In this document: positions 30,581-39,850 of the stretch, one piece after another
Layout: each line of letters starts with the position of its first letter
Numbering within the stretch: position 1 is the stretch's first letter
Assembly (NCBI GenBank): GCA_963575745.1
Contig: CAUYUJ010002113.1
Coordinates: forward strand, 652,501-695,000
Direction of reading: 5' to 3'
Source of the DNA: Prorocentrum cordatum
Taxonomy: Eukaryota; Sar; Dinophyceae; Prorocentrales; Prorocentraceae
DNA: 42,500 nucleotides
Translations under genes and position numbers: made by a program
The notes under the pieces: model-generated
What the model saw: the letters and a program-made list of their open reading frames with translations, nothing else
What the model was told of the DNA's origin: nothing
The model's database searches: none

Positions 30581-30746
30581 TACAGGGCAGTTTTTAATAC
30601 ATAGGATGTTTTGAATATAGGACTTTTAATCCATTATAAATTTATGAATACATATATGCATGAACTCGTCGTTGTTTTCAACACCTAATCCCTGCATATT
30701 TAATACATGATCCGCACGCGGAGCATGTATTAAAAACGGCACTGTA
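30581..30746. mobile_element. Tc1/mariner-like MITE, 166 bp including flanking TA
   Basis: The left end TACAGGGCAGTTTTTAATAC and right end (reverse complement TACAGTGCCGTTTTTAATAC) match over 22 bp with two mismatches. Both begin with TA followed by CAG, the usual layout of Tc1/mariner insertions into TA. The interior is strongly AT-rich compared with the flanks and has no coding capacity. Confidence 0.85.
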
Positions 30747-31202
30747 TGAGGATGGGCCGGACGAGAGGATGTGCGGCGCAGCTGGCGGAGCTGGAGCCTG
30801 ACGGCTGTGCAGCGGCGTGTGATCGGCAACAGGGGAGGGAACCCACACGGAGCAAGTCCTGACACCTGCCGATCAGTTTGCTCCACTCTGCGGCGCCAGA
30901 AGTCCTGACCGCTTTCCCAGGGGTGGTTGCTTCGTCCAGATCCATTTCCGATAGTCCCCAGGCCCGAAACTGGCCCTCGAGGGCCGAAATCTAATAAAAG
31001 TCGCCAGTTGAAAATTTCAGATCGTCGGAGATCTGTGGTGTCAGCGTCGGCGGCAACAGCAGTGGACCATTCGAGCGCCTGGCGCGGATTGCCTATGCTC
31101 TGACGACTTCCGCTCCACGAGGGGGCCGAGCCCCAGGTGGGAGCTGCTGTTCTCCGCCCGTCACGCTGGGCCGCCCCGCAGTTGCAGCCCAGAGCAGGGG
31201 TC
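30747..31202. other. No gene recognised
   Basis: GC-rich DNA with motif-free frames between two inverted-repeat elements. Confidence 0.4.
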
Positions 31203-31329
31203 TTGCCGTCGCTCGGACGTCCATTTCCCGTGCATTTTTCGGTTTCGTGCGTGTTTTTGTTGCTCGATGGTCCAGGATGGTCCTCGATGGTTCTCGCCGA
31301 GAAGAAATGCACACGTCCGAGCGATGCCA
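31203..31329. mobile_element. Small inverted-repeat element, family B copy 2
   Basis: It is nearly identical to 16093-16221: GCCGTCGCTCGGACGTCC at the left, GGTCCAGGATGGTCCTCGAT in the centre and GCACACGTCCGAGCGATGCC at the right. Confidence 0.85.
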
Positions 31330-31367
31330 AAGGCTGTAGTCATCGCGCTACTGCAGGGCGCGCCGAG

Positions 31368-31500
31368 TCAGGAACGGCGGGGCTTGCCTGGCCACGGCGA
31401 GCCTCGGCCACGAGCAGACGGCTGGACCTGGATCTCAGGAACGGCCCGGAAGCCAGAGCCCCTCCTGAGCCCAAGGTGGTCGTAATGTCAGCGTCTTGAC
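31368..31500 (+). repeat. Dispersed repeat, family D copy 2 (partner 29836-29976)
   Basis: Same ordered blocks as copy 1, about 1.5 kb downstream in the same orientation. It directly follows the family B element. Confidence 0.75.
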
Positions 31501-31639
31501 TGTAGGCCAGGCTCTGAGGCGGCGAAGCTCGCAGGGAGCCAACCACCTCTCCTGTTGCCAGGGCTAACGTGTCCCTCTCACTTGATTATGTACCCTACCT
31601 CAACCGGAAGAGGCTCGCTCTCGACCCGCCGACCAAAAA

Positions 31640-31765
31640 TGTGTATCCTACCTCTCTATCTCTCTCTCTGCCCCTCCTTCTCCCCCCTCACCCCTCCGTC
31701 CCCCCCTCCACTTCCCACCCCCCCCTTCCCCGCCTGCCTGAGCCCCGCCTGCCTGAGCCTGAGCC
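31640..31765. repeat. CT-rich pyrimidine tract
   Basis: TCTCTATCTCTCTCTCTG followed by CCCCTCC-type sequence and a duplicated GCCTGCCTGAGCC unit near 31733-31757. Confidence 0.7.
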
Positions 31766-32402
31766 GTCCCGCTCTTTTCTCGGCGATGGGGAGCTCCGCA
31801 GCTCCAGACTCGCTCTTTGCGCCGCGCCCTGTGCCATCTTCTGCTCGCCCTGGGGCCCGAAACGGACATGCGGAAACGCACACTCGGCAACACAATGCAG
31901 CACCATGATTTCTCGTCGTTCCGGGCGCAGGAGGTCTGGGTTCCCCGGCGGTAGCCAGTCGGGCCAAGCAGGGCCGTTCGGAACGAGGCCGGCGCCCCTG
32001 GCACGCCTTCGACGAGGCGCAGCTGCTGGGCCCGCTCACCCCCCCCAAGAAAAGAGAGGCTCCGAGACCCTGCTGGGGGATTGCGCACGGGGTCGTGCTT
32101 GAAGGGTGGGCCAACCTCCTCCTCCCCACCACGTCTCCATCCTGCAGGCAAGGGGCTGATTGATGGCGTGGAGTTGGCCCAACCACCTTGGGCGCCAACC
32201 CCCACCAGGTCGGGCACGCGCGAGCATGGACTCGAAATCCAGGGATCCGGCGCGTAGGCGCCAGGTCCACGCATCGGGGAAAGCATTCGCCTGGGCATGA
32301 AACAAGTTCTGCCTCAAGTGGTGACGGAGCACGCCGATCTTGCACGGAAGCAGGACCCACCACTGAATCCACGCGCCTCAATCCATGTGTGCGCTTCCTC
32401 GA
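31766..32402. other. No gene recognised
   Basis: GC-rich, open on both strands, no motif. A T-arm-like sequence near 32230 was examined and rejected as tRNA. Confidence 0.4.
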
Positions 32403-32675
32403 CTAGGAACCCTTCAGCAGCCTCTGCGAAGCCTCTGGCCCCCTGGCCCCCTGGGCCTTTCTCTTCGCGATGTCGCGGAGCTTGTTGGGGCTGCCCGCAA
32501 CCTTGCCCAGCCTCTGGTCGGAGGTCCGCGGGCCCCCCTTGGCGTGGGGCACTGCTTCAGGCGGGACACCGCACGAGCCGCCGATCACCATCGATGAGTC
32601 GCACCTCCGCGTGGACTGGCTCCGCCCGTCGATGGTCCTCAGAACGCGTGTCAGTGCCAACGTGCACTTGCCCAC
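32403..32675 (-). CDS. Possible terminal exon, basic C-terminus (hypothetical)
   Basis: A minus-strand frame reads MVIGGSCGVPPEAVPHAKGG, then a basic segment RTSDQRLGKVAGSPNKLRDI and KRKAQG, and stops at LLKGS. Composition is protein-like, but the plus strand over 32560-32700 is also plausible (around HLRVDWLRPSMVLRTRV). No family or clear splice sites were identified. Confidence 0.2.
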   Translation of the reverse strand: MGKCTLALTRVLRTIDGRSQSTRRCDSSMVIGGSCGVPPEAVPHAKGGPRTSDQRLGKVAGSPNKLRDIAKRKAQGARGPEASQRLLKGS

Positions 32676-33140
32676 CGCAGCCCTTCAATACGACGCAGGC
32701 GTGTAATGAGGGCCGACACAGGCTACGCGCTATCGGCGATGCTGAACGGGATTCACGCACATTGGGCAACCGCAAGTGCTGAGGAGCATCGAGCCCGAGG
32801 CTTGACGGCACAATGAAGATGAGCAGAAATGCCGGGCGCAGCAAATGCTGCGCCCGACATTGGGCCCGAAATGCTGCTCAGGCTCAGGCAGGCAGGCTCA
32901 GAGGCCTCGGACGCTGAACAAAAACCACGGCGCCGTGGAGCGATTGTAAGCCTCGGCGCCATCTCCGAGCGGGACCTCTCGAGCCGAGGCGAACCGTGAG
33001 GGGGGCAAACTTCGCTGGTCGCGTGTGCTTCTTCGCCACGCTCGGAAGTCTGCGGGATGGGGGAGCGGCGCGCGAGAGAGTGCCAGCGAGACCCGGGACG
33101 TCCGACAGTTCCTTGAGCAGGGACCGACCGTCCCGGCATT
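32676..33140. other. No gene recognised
   Basis: Unremarkable GC-rich sequence. Confidence 0.4.
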
Positions 33141-33317
33141 CCTATAGTCCTACCACGAAGCGTTCTTAGAACCCCAAAATGCTCTAAGAACAAGAACAGT
33201 GTTCTTAGAACATCAGCCCGATGTGTTAAAACAAGACCGCCCCAGCCAGAAATGTTCTAAGAACATTTCGTGGAAACCACAAAAGGTTCTTAGAACATTG
33301 TTTGGTGGGGCTATAGG
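33141..33317. mobile_element. 177-bp inverted-repeat element with repeated GTTCTTAGAAC boxes
   Basis: The left end CCTATAGTCCTACCACGAAG pairs with the right end (reverse complement CCTATAGCCCCACCAAACAA). The interior contains at least five near-palindromic GTTCTTAGAAC/GTTCTAAGAAC boxes (near 33163, 33183, 33202, 33256 and 33290). AT-richer than the flanks, no coding capacity. Confidence 0.8.
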
Positions 33318-33494
33318 GGAGCCAAGGCGCTTCGCCACTGCTTGAGCTCTTGCGGGCCGCTCGCCCCAAACGGCCGGCCCTTCATCCCACTCCGCCTCTT
33401 GATGGCCCAGCGGGGGCCTTGGCAACGGGCATCAGGCGCAGCTGGGAATGGTGGGCCTGTTTTCCACCACCACCACCATAGGTTGCAGGGGGGG
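33318..33494. other. No gene recognised
   Basis: Short GC-rich spacer before the GGA microsatellite. Confidence 0.4.
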
Positions 33495-33760
33495 AGGAGG
33501 TGGACGAGGAGGAAGAGGACGAGGAGGAGGAGGAGGAGGAGGAGGAGGAGGAGGAGGAGGAGGAGGAGGAGGAGGAGGAGGAGGGGGAGGAGGAGGAGGA
33601 GGAGGGGGAGGAGGAGGAGGAGGAGGAGGAGGGGAGGAGGAGGGGAGGAGGGGGAGGGGGGGGGGGGGGGAGGGGGAGGGAGGAGAGGAGGAGAGGAGAG
33701 GAGGAGGAGGAGAGGAGGAGGAGGAGGAGGGGGAGGGGGAGGGAGGGGGGGACCCCCTCC
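33495..33760. repeat. (GGA)n microsatellite, about 265 bp
   Basis: GAG/GGA triplets with a pure G run near 33655-33670. It generates long poly-Pro, poly-Glu, poly-Arg and poly-Ser frames that are not genes. G-quadruplex formation is plausible. Confidence 0.95.
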
Positions 33761-33865
33761 CCCTCCAACGCATGGGGGTGGTGGTGGAAGGCCGGCCCCT
33801 CAGGGGAAACGGGCCGACGCGCCGGCACGGGCCGACCCGCCACGACGCACGCCCCCCCCCCCAGA

Positions 33866-34047
33866 TACAGTCGGGGCGTTGGCCTAAGGAACCCTAAATA
33901 AGGAACGAGGCCCCTTTTTTTTCCATAAGTTAAACTTCGATTTCCCATCGAAAACATAAGGAAATCCTGAGGCAAGCTGTGAAACACTTAAGGAACGCGG
34001 AGCCCCTCCCCAACGAAAAGGGTTCCTTCTTCAGGGCCCCGACTGTA
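33866..34047. mobile_element. Tc1/mariner-like MITE, 182 bp including flanking TA
   Basis: Both ends begin TACAGTCGGGGC when read inward, then after a short mismatched stretch both read AAGGAACCCT. TA lies at both outer edges (33866-33867, 34046-34047). The interior contains CCTAAATAAGGAACGAGGCC and GAGCCCCTCCCCAACGAAA. A right-truncated copy lies at 7170-7335. Confidence 0.9.
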
Positions 34048-34071
34048 GGGGTTGGTGCGGGCAGTGTCTAT

Positions 34072-34240
34072 ATCCACATCCAGTGCGTCTTGGAGTCTCG
34101 GACTCTCTTCCCAAGGAACACGAGGCGCACTGGATATGGATTAGAATCTGCCTCCCAAAGGCTATTTTTTATCCACATCCAGTGCGCCTCGGCCTTGCGG
34201 CGCCCCTTCCCAGAAAGTTCAAGACGCAGTGGATATGGAT
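34072..34240. repeat. Twin 70-bp hairpins (34072-34141 and 34171-34240)
   Basis: Each hairpin begins ATCCACATCCAGTGCG and ends GCACTGGATATGGAT or GCAGTGGATATGGAT; the arms are inverted repeats of about 17-19 bp. Both are exactly 70 bp and are separated by 29 bp (period 99). The loops differ. They lie about 25 bp from the Tc1-like MITE. Confidence 0.85.
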
Positions 34241-35143
34241 ATAATATTGCCCCAGCAGTTGGCGGCAGCACCGAGGGGGTGGGCGGCTCCACGTGGCTCC
34301 CTTCACCCACGTCGGGCGTTGCCGGAACAGGCCTCGGAAAAAAAACATAACTAGCGAGCACTCATGCCACACTCATCCGTGAGCGCCTCCCCCCCTCCCC
34401 CCAGTGTTCAGAGTTGGCGGTGGGTCTGATGAGTTGCACCTCGACCGCAGTCCCCCCCGCGCGTGCCAACCCTGAGTTTGGGGGGCAGGGGGGGTGTTCA
34501 CTCATTGTTTCCCTCTGCCGAAGAACCCCTGGCCCAAGGTGCCCCCAGGATTCTCAGGGTGGCCCAGACGGCCTCCAGGGCACCCCTCACGAGGCCCAGA
34601 GGGCCCCGGGGGGCTCCAAAACGGAGCGCGAAGCTGGGGGCACCTTGGGCCGGGGGCACTTCTAGCAACACCCGACCAAAGCAGCCAGCGGGGATCCGAG
34701 GAGACTGGCCGACCCCCGCTGCGACAGGGTCGCATCCTGATGACCTGCGCGGTGGTCTCCGACGCCGCCGCGCGGATCGCTCCGGCTGGAGCGATAGCGG
34801 CGTCCCGATAGCACAGATCGTTCGATGTCGGGCGGTTCCAGACCTCTGGTCCGGCCGGAGCTCAGTCTTGAACTCCCGCGCTGGGGTTGCCGCCGCGCCG
34901 ACGCAGCGCGCCCCGACGCTGCAAACTGTCAGGACAAGTCTTGGCGCGATTTTTCAGTGTCGCCGAAAGCTTCCCAAAGGACCCCAAGAAAGCTCCAGGA
35001 TGGCTCCAGGAGGCTCCAATAGGTCTCTACGCTCATCATTGTCGGCCTATGTGTTCCACCTTCTGCTCATCATCGAATGGCTATTTCTCCAGACAGCTCG
35101 CCTGGGCACTGGTGGGGTTCCGAGAATGACGGGGAACGTCAGT
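34241..35143. other. No gene recognised; minor GGCCCAGA repeats
   Basis: 34530-34640 has weak GGCCCAGACGGCC-type units. The remainder is open on the plus strand (up to 343 codons) only because of GC content; no motif was seen. Confidence 0.4.
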
Positions 35144-35314
35144 CGGTGGCGGACAAAACCCCCAACAGTGACACGTCGATTAGTGAATTGTCCGTTTTCG
35201 GTTCTCGAGAGGGCGCCGCGGCCGTCATTTTCCAGGCTTGCGCCCGCCAGGTTTGGGCCTCAGGTCATTTTCACTAAACCACGTTTTACTAAAGAGAGGT
35301 CTGTCCATCCCCGA
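35144..35314. mobile_element. MITE-like element, family C copy 3 (inverted)
   Basis: The reverse complement aligns with 16260-16430: GGTTCTCGAGAGGGCGCCGC, GCCGTCATTTTCCAGGCTTG and AGAGAGGTCTGTCCATCCCC are shared. The right end is the conserved terminal repeat; the left end (GGTGGCGGACAAAACCCCC) is more diverged. Confidence 0.85.
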
Positions 35315-35493
35315 GTCAGGGGGGCAATGGGTCAGGGGAGGAAGCGTCGAGCCCGAACCGGCGACGCATCGAAGATTGATCGGCAAGAGGCCCCTGGTGG
35401 CGACTCCGCACGGTCCTTGCGCGGGGTTGGGGCTCCTGGGACCCCTCGAGGGCGGCAGCGTGCGGACGAGGATGAGGGCGAAGCGAAGAAATA

Positions 35494-36270
35494 GGTCGTA
35501 GGAGGAGGAGGAGGAGGAGGAGCAGGAGGACGAGGAGGAGGATCATCCGATCTAGGTCCGCGCAACGTCAAAAAGGAGGAGGAGGAGGAGAAGGAGAAGG
35601 AGGAGGAGGAGGAGGAGAAATCAAAGACATCGAGAAAGAGGAGGAGGAGGAGGAGGAGGAGGAGGAGGAGGACAAGGAAGAGTAATCGAGGACATCCAGG
35701 AGCGACGATCTGGTTCGCGTCGCCGTCGAGGCGACCCCCACCCCCATGCGGCGAGGGGCGCGGGACGACTCGGGGGCCCTCTCGGGCGAGGGCGGCAGCA
35801 GCCTGCGGACGCGGCATGATGGCGTAGGGGAAGAAACGGGTCGGAGGAGCATGAGGAGGAGGAGGAGGAGGAGGAGGAGGAGGAGGAGGAGGAGGAGGAG
35901 GAGGACCAAGGGGATCGGAGGACGAGGAGGAGCAGGACGATGATGACTACGAGGGGGAGGGGGGGAGGAGGGGGAGGGGAGGAGGGGTAGGAGGAGGAGG
36001 AGGGAGGAGGAGGAGGAGGAGGAGGAGGAGAGGTTGAACAGGAGGAGCCAAGGGGATCGGAGGGAGGAGCAGGACGATGATGACGAGGGGGAGAGGAGGA
36101 GGAGCCAAGGGATGGAGGGAGAGAGACGAGATGAGGGGGAGGAGGAGGGGAGGAGGAGGAGGGAGGAGGAGGGAGGAAGGGAGGAGGAGGAGGAGGACGG
36201 ACTGACAGGAGGAGATGGACGGACAGGAGGGCGGAGGAGGAAGAGGAGGCGGAGAAGAGGAGGATCAGTG
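35494..36270. repeat. (GGA)n-dominated purine block, about 780 bp
   Basis: Several GGA/GAG tracts are separated by short non-repeat islands, including a duplicated CCAAGGGGATCGGAGG motif near 35906 and 36048. There is no convincing coding sequence; the Pro/Ser-rich minus-strand frames are repeat translation. Confidence 0.9.
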
Positions 36271-36344
36271 CAAACCCAAGACGCATCAGAGATGTTGCCC
36301 TAAACCTTCCTTCCAAGCTCCCTCTTTCGCCGAATGCCCTACAA

Positions 36345-36638
36345 GAACTTAGCTTCATTGCGGGAAGCGCCCCTTTGGGAAGCCACCGTCCTCAGAATCC
36401 CCAATCGCGCCGGAAGGCCATCCCTCGGGACTCCAACGCCGCGCGAATCGGCATGACTGTTGCGCCCTCGCAGCCCGAAAGCCTGCCAGAACACCATCCC
36501 AAGGACTTCAGCACCGCGAACCAAGATGATTGCTGCGTTCTGACAGCCCTCAACCGTACCAGAACACCATTCCTGGGACTTCCAACCCTGCGAACATTTG
36601 ACACCGCTGCAGAATGTCGAAACACATGTCGGCGATGT

Positions 36639-36672
<34 letters not shown>

Positions 36673-37135
36673 ACCGTTTGAGAATGAACCGCCTTCCCAT
36701 TCTTCAAACTGCTGCACGCCGTCAAATAAGAGCTTGCGCCGCGCTAGTGCGAGAGCAATATCTTGGTGACGGTCAATCCAATCCTCCATCTTTGAAAGTG
36801 TCGCAAGCTTTCGCTAACTTGCTAAACGAATGTCCAAGCGCTAAAGCGAGAGCCACAAATTGGAAAGAATCCTCGAAAATGCTGCAAATGTTTAAGACGA
36901 ATGTCCGCGACGCCAAGGCGAGAACCACATTTTAAGCATGAGCCACCCTCCATCCTTGAAGCGACTCCGACATGTTGAAACGAATTTGCGCGGCGCGAAG
37001 GCGAGAACCACATTTTAAGCATGAGCCGCCCTCCATCCTTGAAGCTGCTGTACGTTTTGAAAACGAACGGGCGCGGCGCCAAAGCGAGGACCACATGTTG
37101 AAAACGAGCCGCCCTCCATTCGTGAAACTGTTCCA
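36345..37135. repeat. Degenerate tandem array, ~75-95-bp units, about 9-10 copies
   Basis: Landmarks recur at 36418, 36493 and 36567 (CCATCCCNNGGACTTC) and at 36749, 36845, 36918, 37001 and 37084 (GCGAGARCCACA followed by CATGAGCC and CCCTCCATCCTTGAAG). A (GA)n run of about 30 bp at 36642-36671 has expanded inside one unit. Minus-strand frames cross several units but are broken overall. Confidence 0.8.
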
Positions 37136-37299
37136 ACTTCCGAACTATAGGAGCACAAATGATCAGGAAGTCTCAATCGAAACGCCCGGCCCGCCCTACC
37201 GACAAATCTGGGGGGGGGGGTGCGACAGGGAGGAGTTGTTTACAAGGAAGGGGGACGGAGGATGCGGATGCGGAGGAGGCGGAGGATGAGGAGGATTAG

Positions 37300-37458
37300 A
37301 TCGGCAAGGCGAGGATGATGACGACGACGACGATGACAACGACGATGCTGCTGATGACGATGGTGACAATGTTGATTGCGGCAACGATGATGACGACGAT
37401 GCTACTGATGATGATGATGCTGCTGCTGCTGATGACGATGACGACGACGACGATGATG
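37300..37458. repeat. (GAC/GAT)n trinucleotide microsatellite
   Basis: GATGACGACGACGACGATG-type repeats with CTGCTGCTG interruptions. Confidence 0.9.
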
Positions 37459-37529
37459 GCCCGTCTCCGGGGGCACAGGCGCCGGCAGCGCCTCGCCCAC
37501 TTGGCCGAACAGTCCGCACCTGCTAGGCG

Positions 37530-37712
37530 GCGAGCCTGGGGGGGAAGTGAGAAGGGGCGGGCCTTCTCAGAAGGCTCGGGAGTCCCCCGGACTTCTGAGA
37601 AGTTTTCTAAGCCGAAGACACAAAAAACTTCTCTGAAGCCGCAAGGACTTCTGAGAAGTCCCACCGCCTTCTGAGAAGCCCTTCTCCTTCTCACTCCCCC
37701 CCCTCGCTCGAC
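37530..37712. repeat. Large imperfect inverted repeat built of CTTCTSAGAAG boxes
   Basis: The left arm (about 37530-37580, GGGGGGGAAGTGAGAAGG...CCTTCTCAGAAGG) is the inverse of the right arm (about 37660-37712, CCTTCTGAGAAGCCC...CCTTCTCACTCCCCCCC). Four or more CTTCTGAGAAG/CTTCTCAGAAG boxes lie within. Probably a MITE-like hairpin. Confidence 0.75.
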
Positions 37713-37975
37713 GCCGACCTGCGGCAGGAGCGGCTGCCGCACGACCCACACCCTGGACACTGCACGAGAGGACTCCGGCGCAGCAGGCGACGCGGGAAGC
37801 CCCAGGACGCCACGACGAGCGACCCGCCCCCTGCAGTCGACCCGTATACGGAGGACGTGCACTCAGGATGCAAGTGCCTTGGAAAGCCAGGTCGACACTG
37901 TGCGGGCGGGGCGCGGCCGGCGAAAGCGGCCGAGGATGTGCCGAAGGGCAAGGATGCCAGGGTAATCGTGGCAAG
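37700..37975 (+). CDS. Possible exon of an unidentified Cys-containing protein
   Basis: A plus-strand frame without ATG reads DADLRQERLPHDPHPGHCTR, a basic segment, then DPYTEDVHSGCKCLGKPGRH, then a Lys/Ala-rich stretch ending KGKDAR, and stops at 38008. The GCKCLGKPGRHC segment looks genuinely protein-like. Splice sites are not certain: TGCAGG near 37995 lies at the 3' side. The left part touches the inverted repeat. No family was recognised. Confidence 0.3.
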
Positions 37976-38039
37976 TTGCTCATCCTTACTCTGCAGGTTG
38001 ACTGTATGACCCCCATGTATGAGGCCAACGTGGGTTACG

Positions 38040-38384
38040 ACAGGAAGCCCGCCGCTCCGCACAGGCCCTCGGGCCAGGCTGCGGCATTCCCCGCCCCCCG
38101 AGGGACGCACGACGTCAGCCTCGCGGGGCCTACGGCCGCCATTTTTCCGAGCGGAACCAGGGCAGCCGCAGCTGCCTGCCACGCGAGGGAGCCACGGCAC
38201 GTTCCGAGCGAGAGCGCGCCACCTCGGCCAGCTCCAGCAGACAGGTCATCGTCTCCTCGTAGCAGATCCCACGGAGATGCTCACGGCTATCCACGTCATG
38301 CTCGCGCAACTGCCGTTGGTCCGCCGTTGGGCAGCTCGAGCCGTTGGTCCGCCGTCGCGTCAGGCGGGCGTCCGTGCTTGCGGC
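38040..38384. other. No further gene recognised
   Basis: GC-rich with open frames on both strands. The minus-strand frame of the next exon stays open to 38296, but the exon probably ends near 38385. Confidence 0.35.
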
Positions 38385-38631
38385 CCTTCTTTTCCTTCAC
38401 GTTGTCCTCCTCGACCGTCTGCTGGACCCTCTGCTTGACGATCTTCGCGAGGTCGTCATTCTTCCTCCGCTGCTTGCCGGAGCCCTCGCCTTCGCCCCTG
38501 ACGTTCACGGAGTCCGCCTGCAGCTCGTCGTCGGCCACGTCGGCCCACGCCGGCCCACGCCTCAAGCTTGTGCTTCACGACCTCGTCCTTGTCGGTCCCC
38601 CGCACGGCTCCCTTTAGCACGATGCCCTCGC
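38385..38631 (-). pseudogene. Exon of an unidentified basic protein, frame broken by a 10-bp duplication
   Basis: The (CAT)n intron ends TTCATTCAG| and the exon reads GEGIVLKGAVRGTDKDEVVK then HKLEAWA. At 38538-38557 the 10-bp GGCGTGGGCC (minus sense) is present twice in tandem, and the frame shifts. After it another frame continues DVADDELQADSVNVRG, KQRRKNDDLAKIVKQRVQQT and VKEKKG. A donor AAGG|GC can be placed at 38384. Removing one copy would give a single continuous frame. This may be a true disabling mutation or a sequencing/assembly error. The family is unknown; the protein is highly charged. Confidence 0.5.
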
Positions 38632-38639
38632 CTGAATGA

Positions 38640-38693
38640 ATGACGATGGTGATGACGATATTGATAATGATGATGGTGATGATGATGCTGCTA

Positions 38694-38726
<33 letters not shown>

Positions 38727-38727
38727 T
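38640..38727. repeat. (GAT)n microsatellite in the intron before the frameshifted exon
   Basis: GATGATGATG repeats ending about 10 bp from the splice acceptor. Confidence 0.9.
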
Positions 38728-39105
38728 TCCTCGACGTTAGGGCTAAGAGTAGATGACTTGATTCATCATTTGAGCTAAAATCAGGCCCGTCGCAGAGAGA
38801 CGAAACTCTCGGTTGACCCCGCATGGGGCGACACTCTATGGGTGCTGCACAGGGGAGCGGCATGCCATCGAGTGGGGATTACAGCTGCATAACCTCCGCA
38901 GCTTCTTCCTCTGCGGCGAAATCGGCCTCATCGAGGTACTCAACAACGAAACTGGGTGGCTGTGTGTCAGGCGCTGGTCTGGCTACAGCTGGGGCAGGCG
39001 GCGGGTCAGGCGGTGGCCTAACATACTCAGGTGATGATGAGGACGATGGTCGGGACGATCTTCGTGCCGTTATCGTGCCTGGCAGGACTCCACCTCGCAA
39101 GAAAT
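38728..39105. other. No gene recognised
   Basis: Contains the likely 3' UTR of the gene ending at 39106. Open frames lack motifs. Confidence 0.4.
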
Positions 39106-39795
39106 TTATTCGTGGTCGAGCGTCTCCAACCAGTGCCCGACCTCGTCCTCGAGCCAGCCCGCTGGCGCTACTCCGTGATGGTGAGTGACCACGCCCTCCG
39201 AACGGAATGCCTTCATGAGAAGTTTCCTGCCACCCCATTCGGGAGCTCCAATGATGAGTTTCATTTTCTCCGTGTCGAAGCAGTTCTCGAGTCGAATGAA
39301 GCTGATCTCCTCGGCCAGATCTTCCTTGCATATGTCTGGCTCCATACTGCCGTCGGGCGGGTTGGTCTTCAGCAGGTACTCCTCGATCTCGGTGCGGAGC
39401 GCTCCCCCGATGTCGCACTGCAGTACTCCTTCCAGGGCCGCGAGGCCCATGCTGGGCGCGGGGGAGCCGATCTCCTTCATCCTCTTCTTGTCCTCCGCTG
39501 AGCCCTGACGTAGCTGGTCCAGGTGCTGCTTGTAGCCCTCCAACTCGTTGCTCACCGCGTCGATCACCTTGTGAGTCTTCGGGCAAGTGTAGGTGTCCGT
39601 GGCCAGGGAGCTGTTCAGCCTCGTGCGGTGCGCCGTTTGAAGCACCAACTTCAGAGTCGACTTCAGTAATGATAGTAATTGCTTGTCCTTGCTGGTCCAC
39701 TTCTTCTCCGCGTGGTCGCCACGCCTCGTCTTCCGTCCGCCACGGCGCGCCTGCTTGCGCCGTGGCGCTGCCTCGGCCCCTCCCCCGTCCGTGGC
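39106..39795 (-). CDS. Terminal exon of a dinoflagellate helical-protein family gene
   Basis: The exon starts after (CAT)n CATCATCAG| and gives 229 codons plus stop. An Arg/Lys-rich start (RRKQARRGGRKTRRGDH) is followed by helices KDKQLLSLLKSTLKLVLQTA, VIDAVSNELEGYKQHLDQL, then GLAALEGVLQCDIGG, a Phe/Lys-containing core (SFIRLENCFDTEKMKLII) and an end HGVAPAGWLEDEVGHWLETL. I recognise this order (coiled start, central helices, 'G.APxGxxExEvxxWL' end) from an abundant uncharacterised family in dinoflagellate predictions. The function is unknown. Another frame over the same interval is longer (350 codons) but compositionally artefactual. Confidence 0.65.
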   Translation of the reverse strand, partial: ATDGGGAEAAPRRKQARRGGRKTRRGDHAEKKWTSKDKQLLSLLKSTLKLVLQTAHRTRLNSSLATDTYTCPKTHKVIDAVSNELEGYKQHLDQLRQGSAEDKKRMKEIGSPAPSMGLAALEGVLQCDIGGALRTEIEEYLLKTNPPDGSMEPDICKEDLAEEISFIRLENCFDTEKMKLIIGAPEWGGRKLLMKAFRSEGVVTHHHGVAPAGWLEDEVGHWLETLDHE

Positions 39796-39850
39796 CTGAT
39801 GATGATGATGATGATGATGATGATGACGATGATGATGATGATGATGGCGA
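39796..39850. repeat. (GAT)n microsatellite at the 3' end of an intron
   Basis: On the transcript strand this is (ATC)n running directly into the CAG acceptor of the terminal exon. The intron is 39796-40263. Confidence 0.9.

Noticed and set aside
32215-32310. Possible minus-strand tRNA (TTCGAGTCC resembling a T-arm)
   Set aside because: The T-stem does not pair when the loop is placed correctly, and no 7-bp acceptor stem or anticodon arm could be drawn.
33432-33987. Long poly-Pro, poly-Glu, poly-Arg and poly-Ser frames
   Set aside because: All are translations of the (GGA)n microsatellite in different frames.
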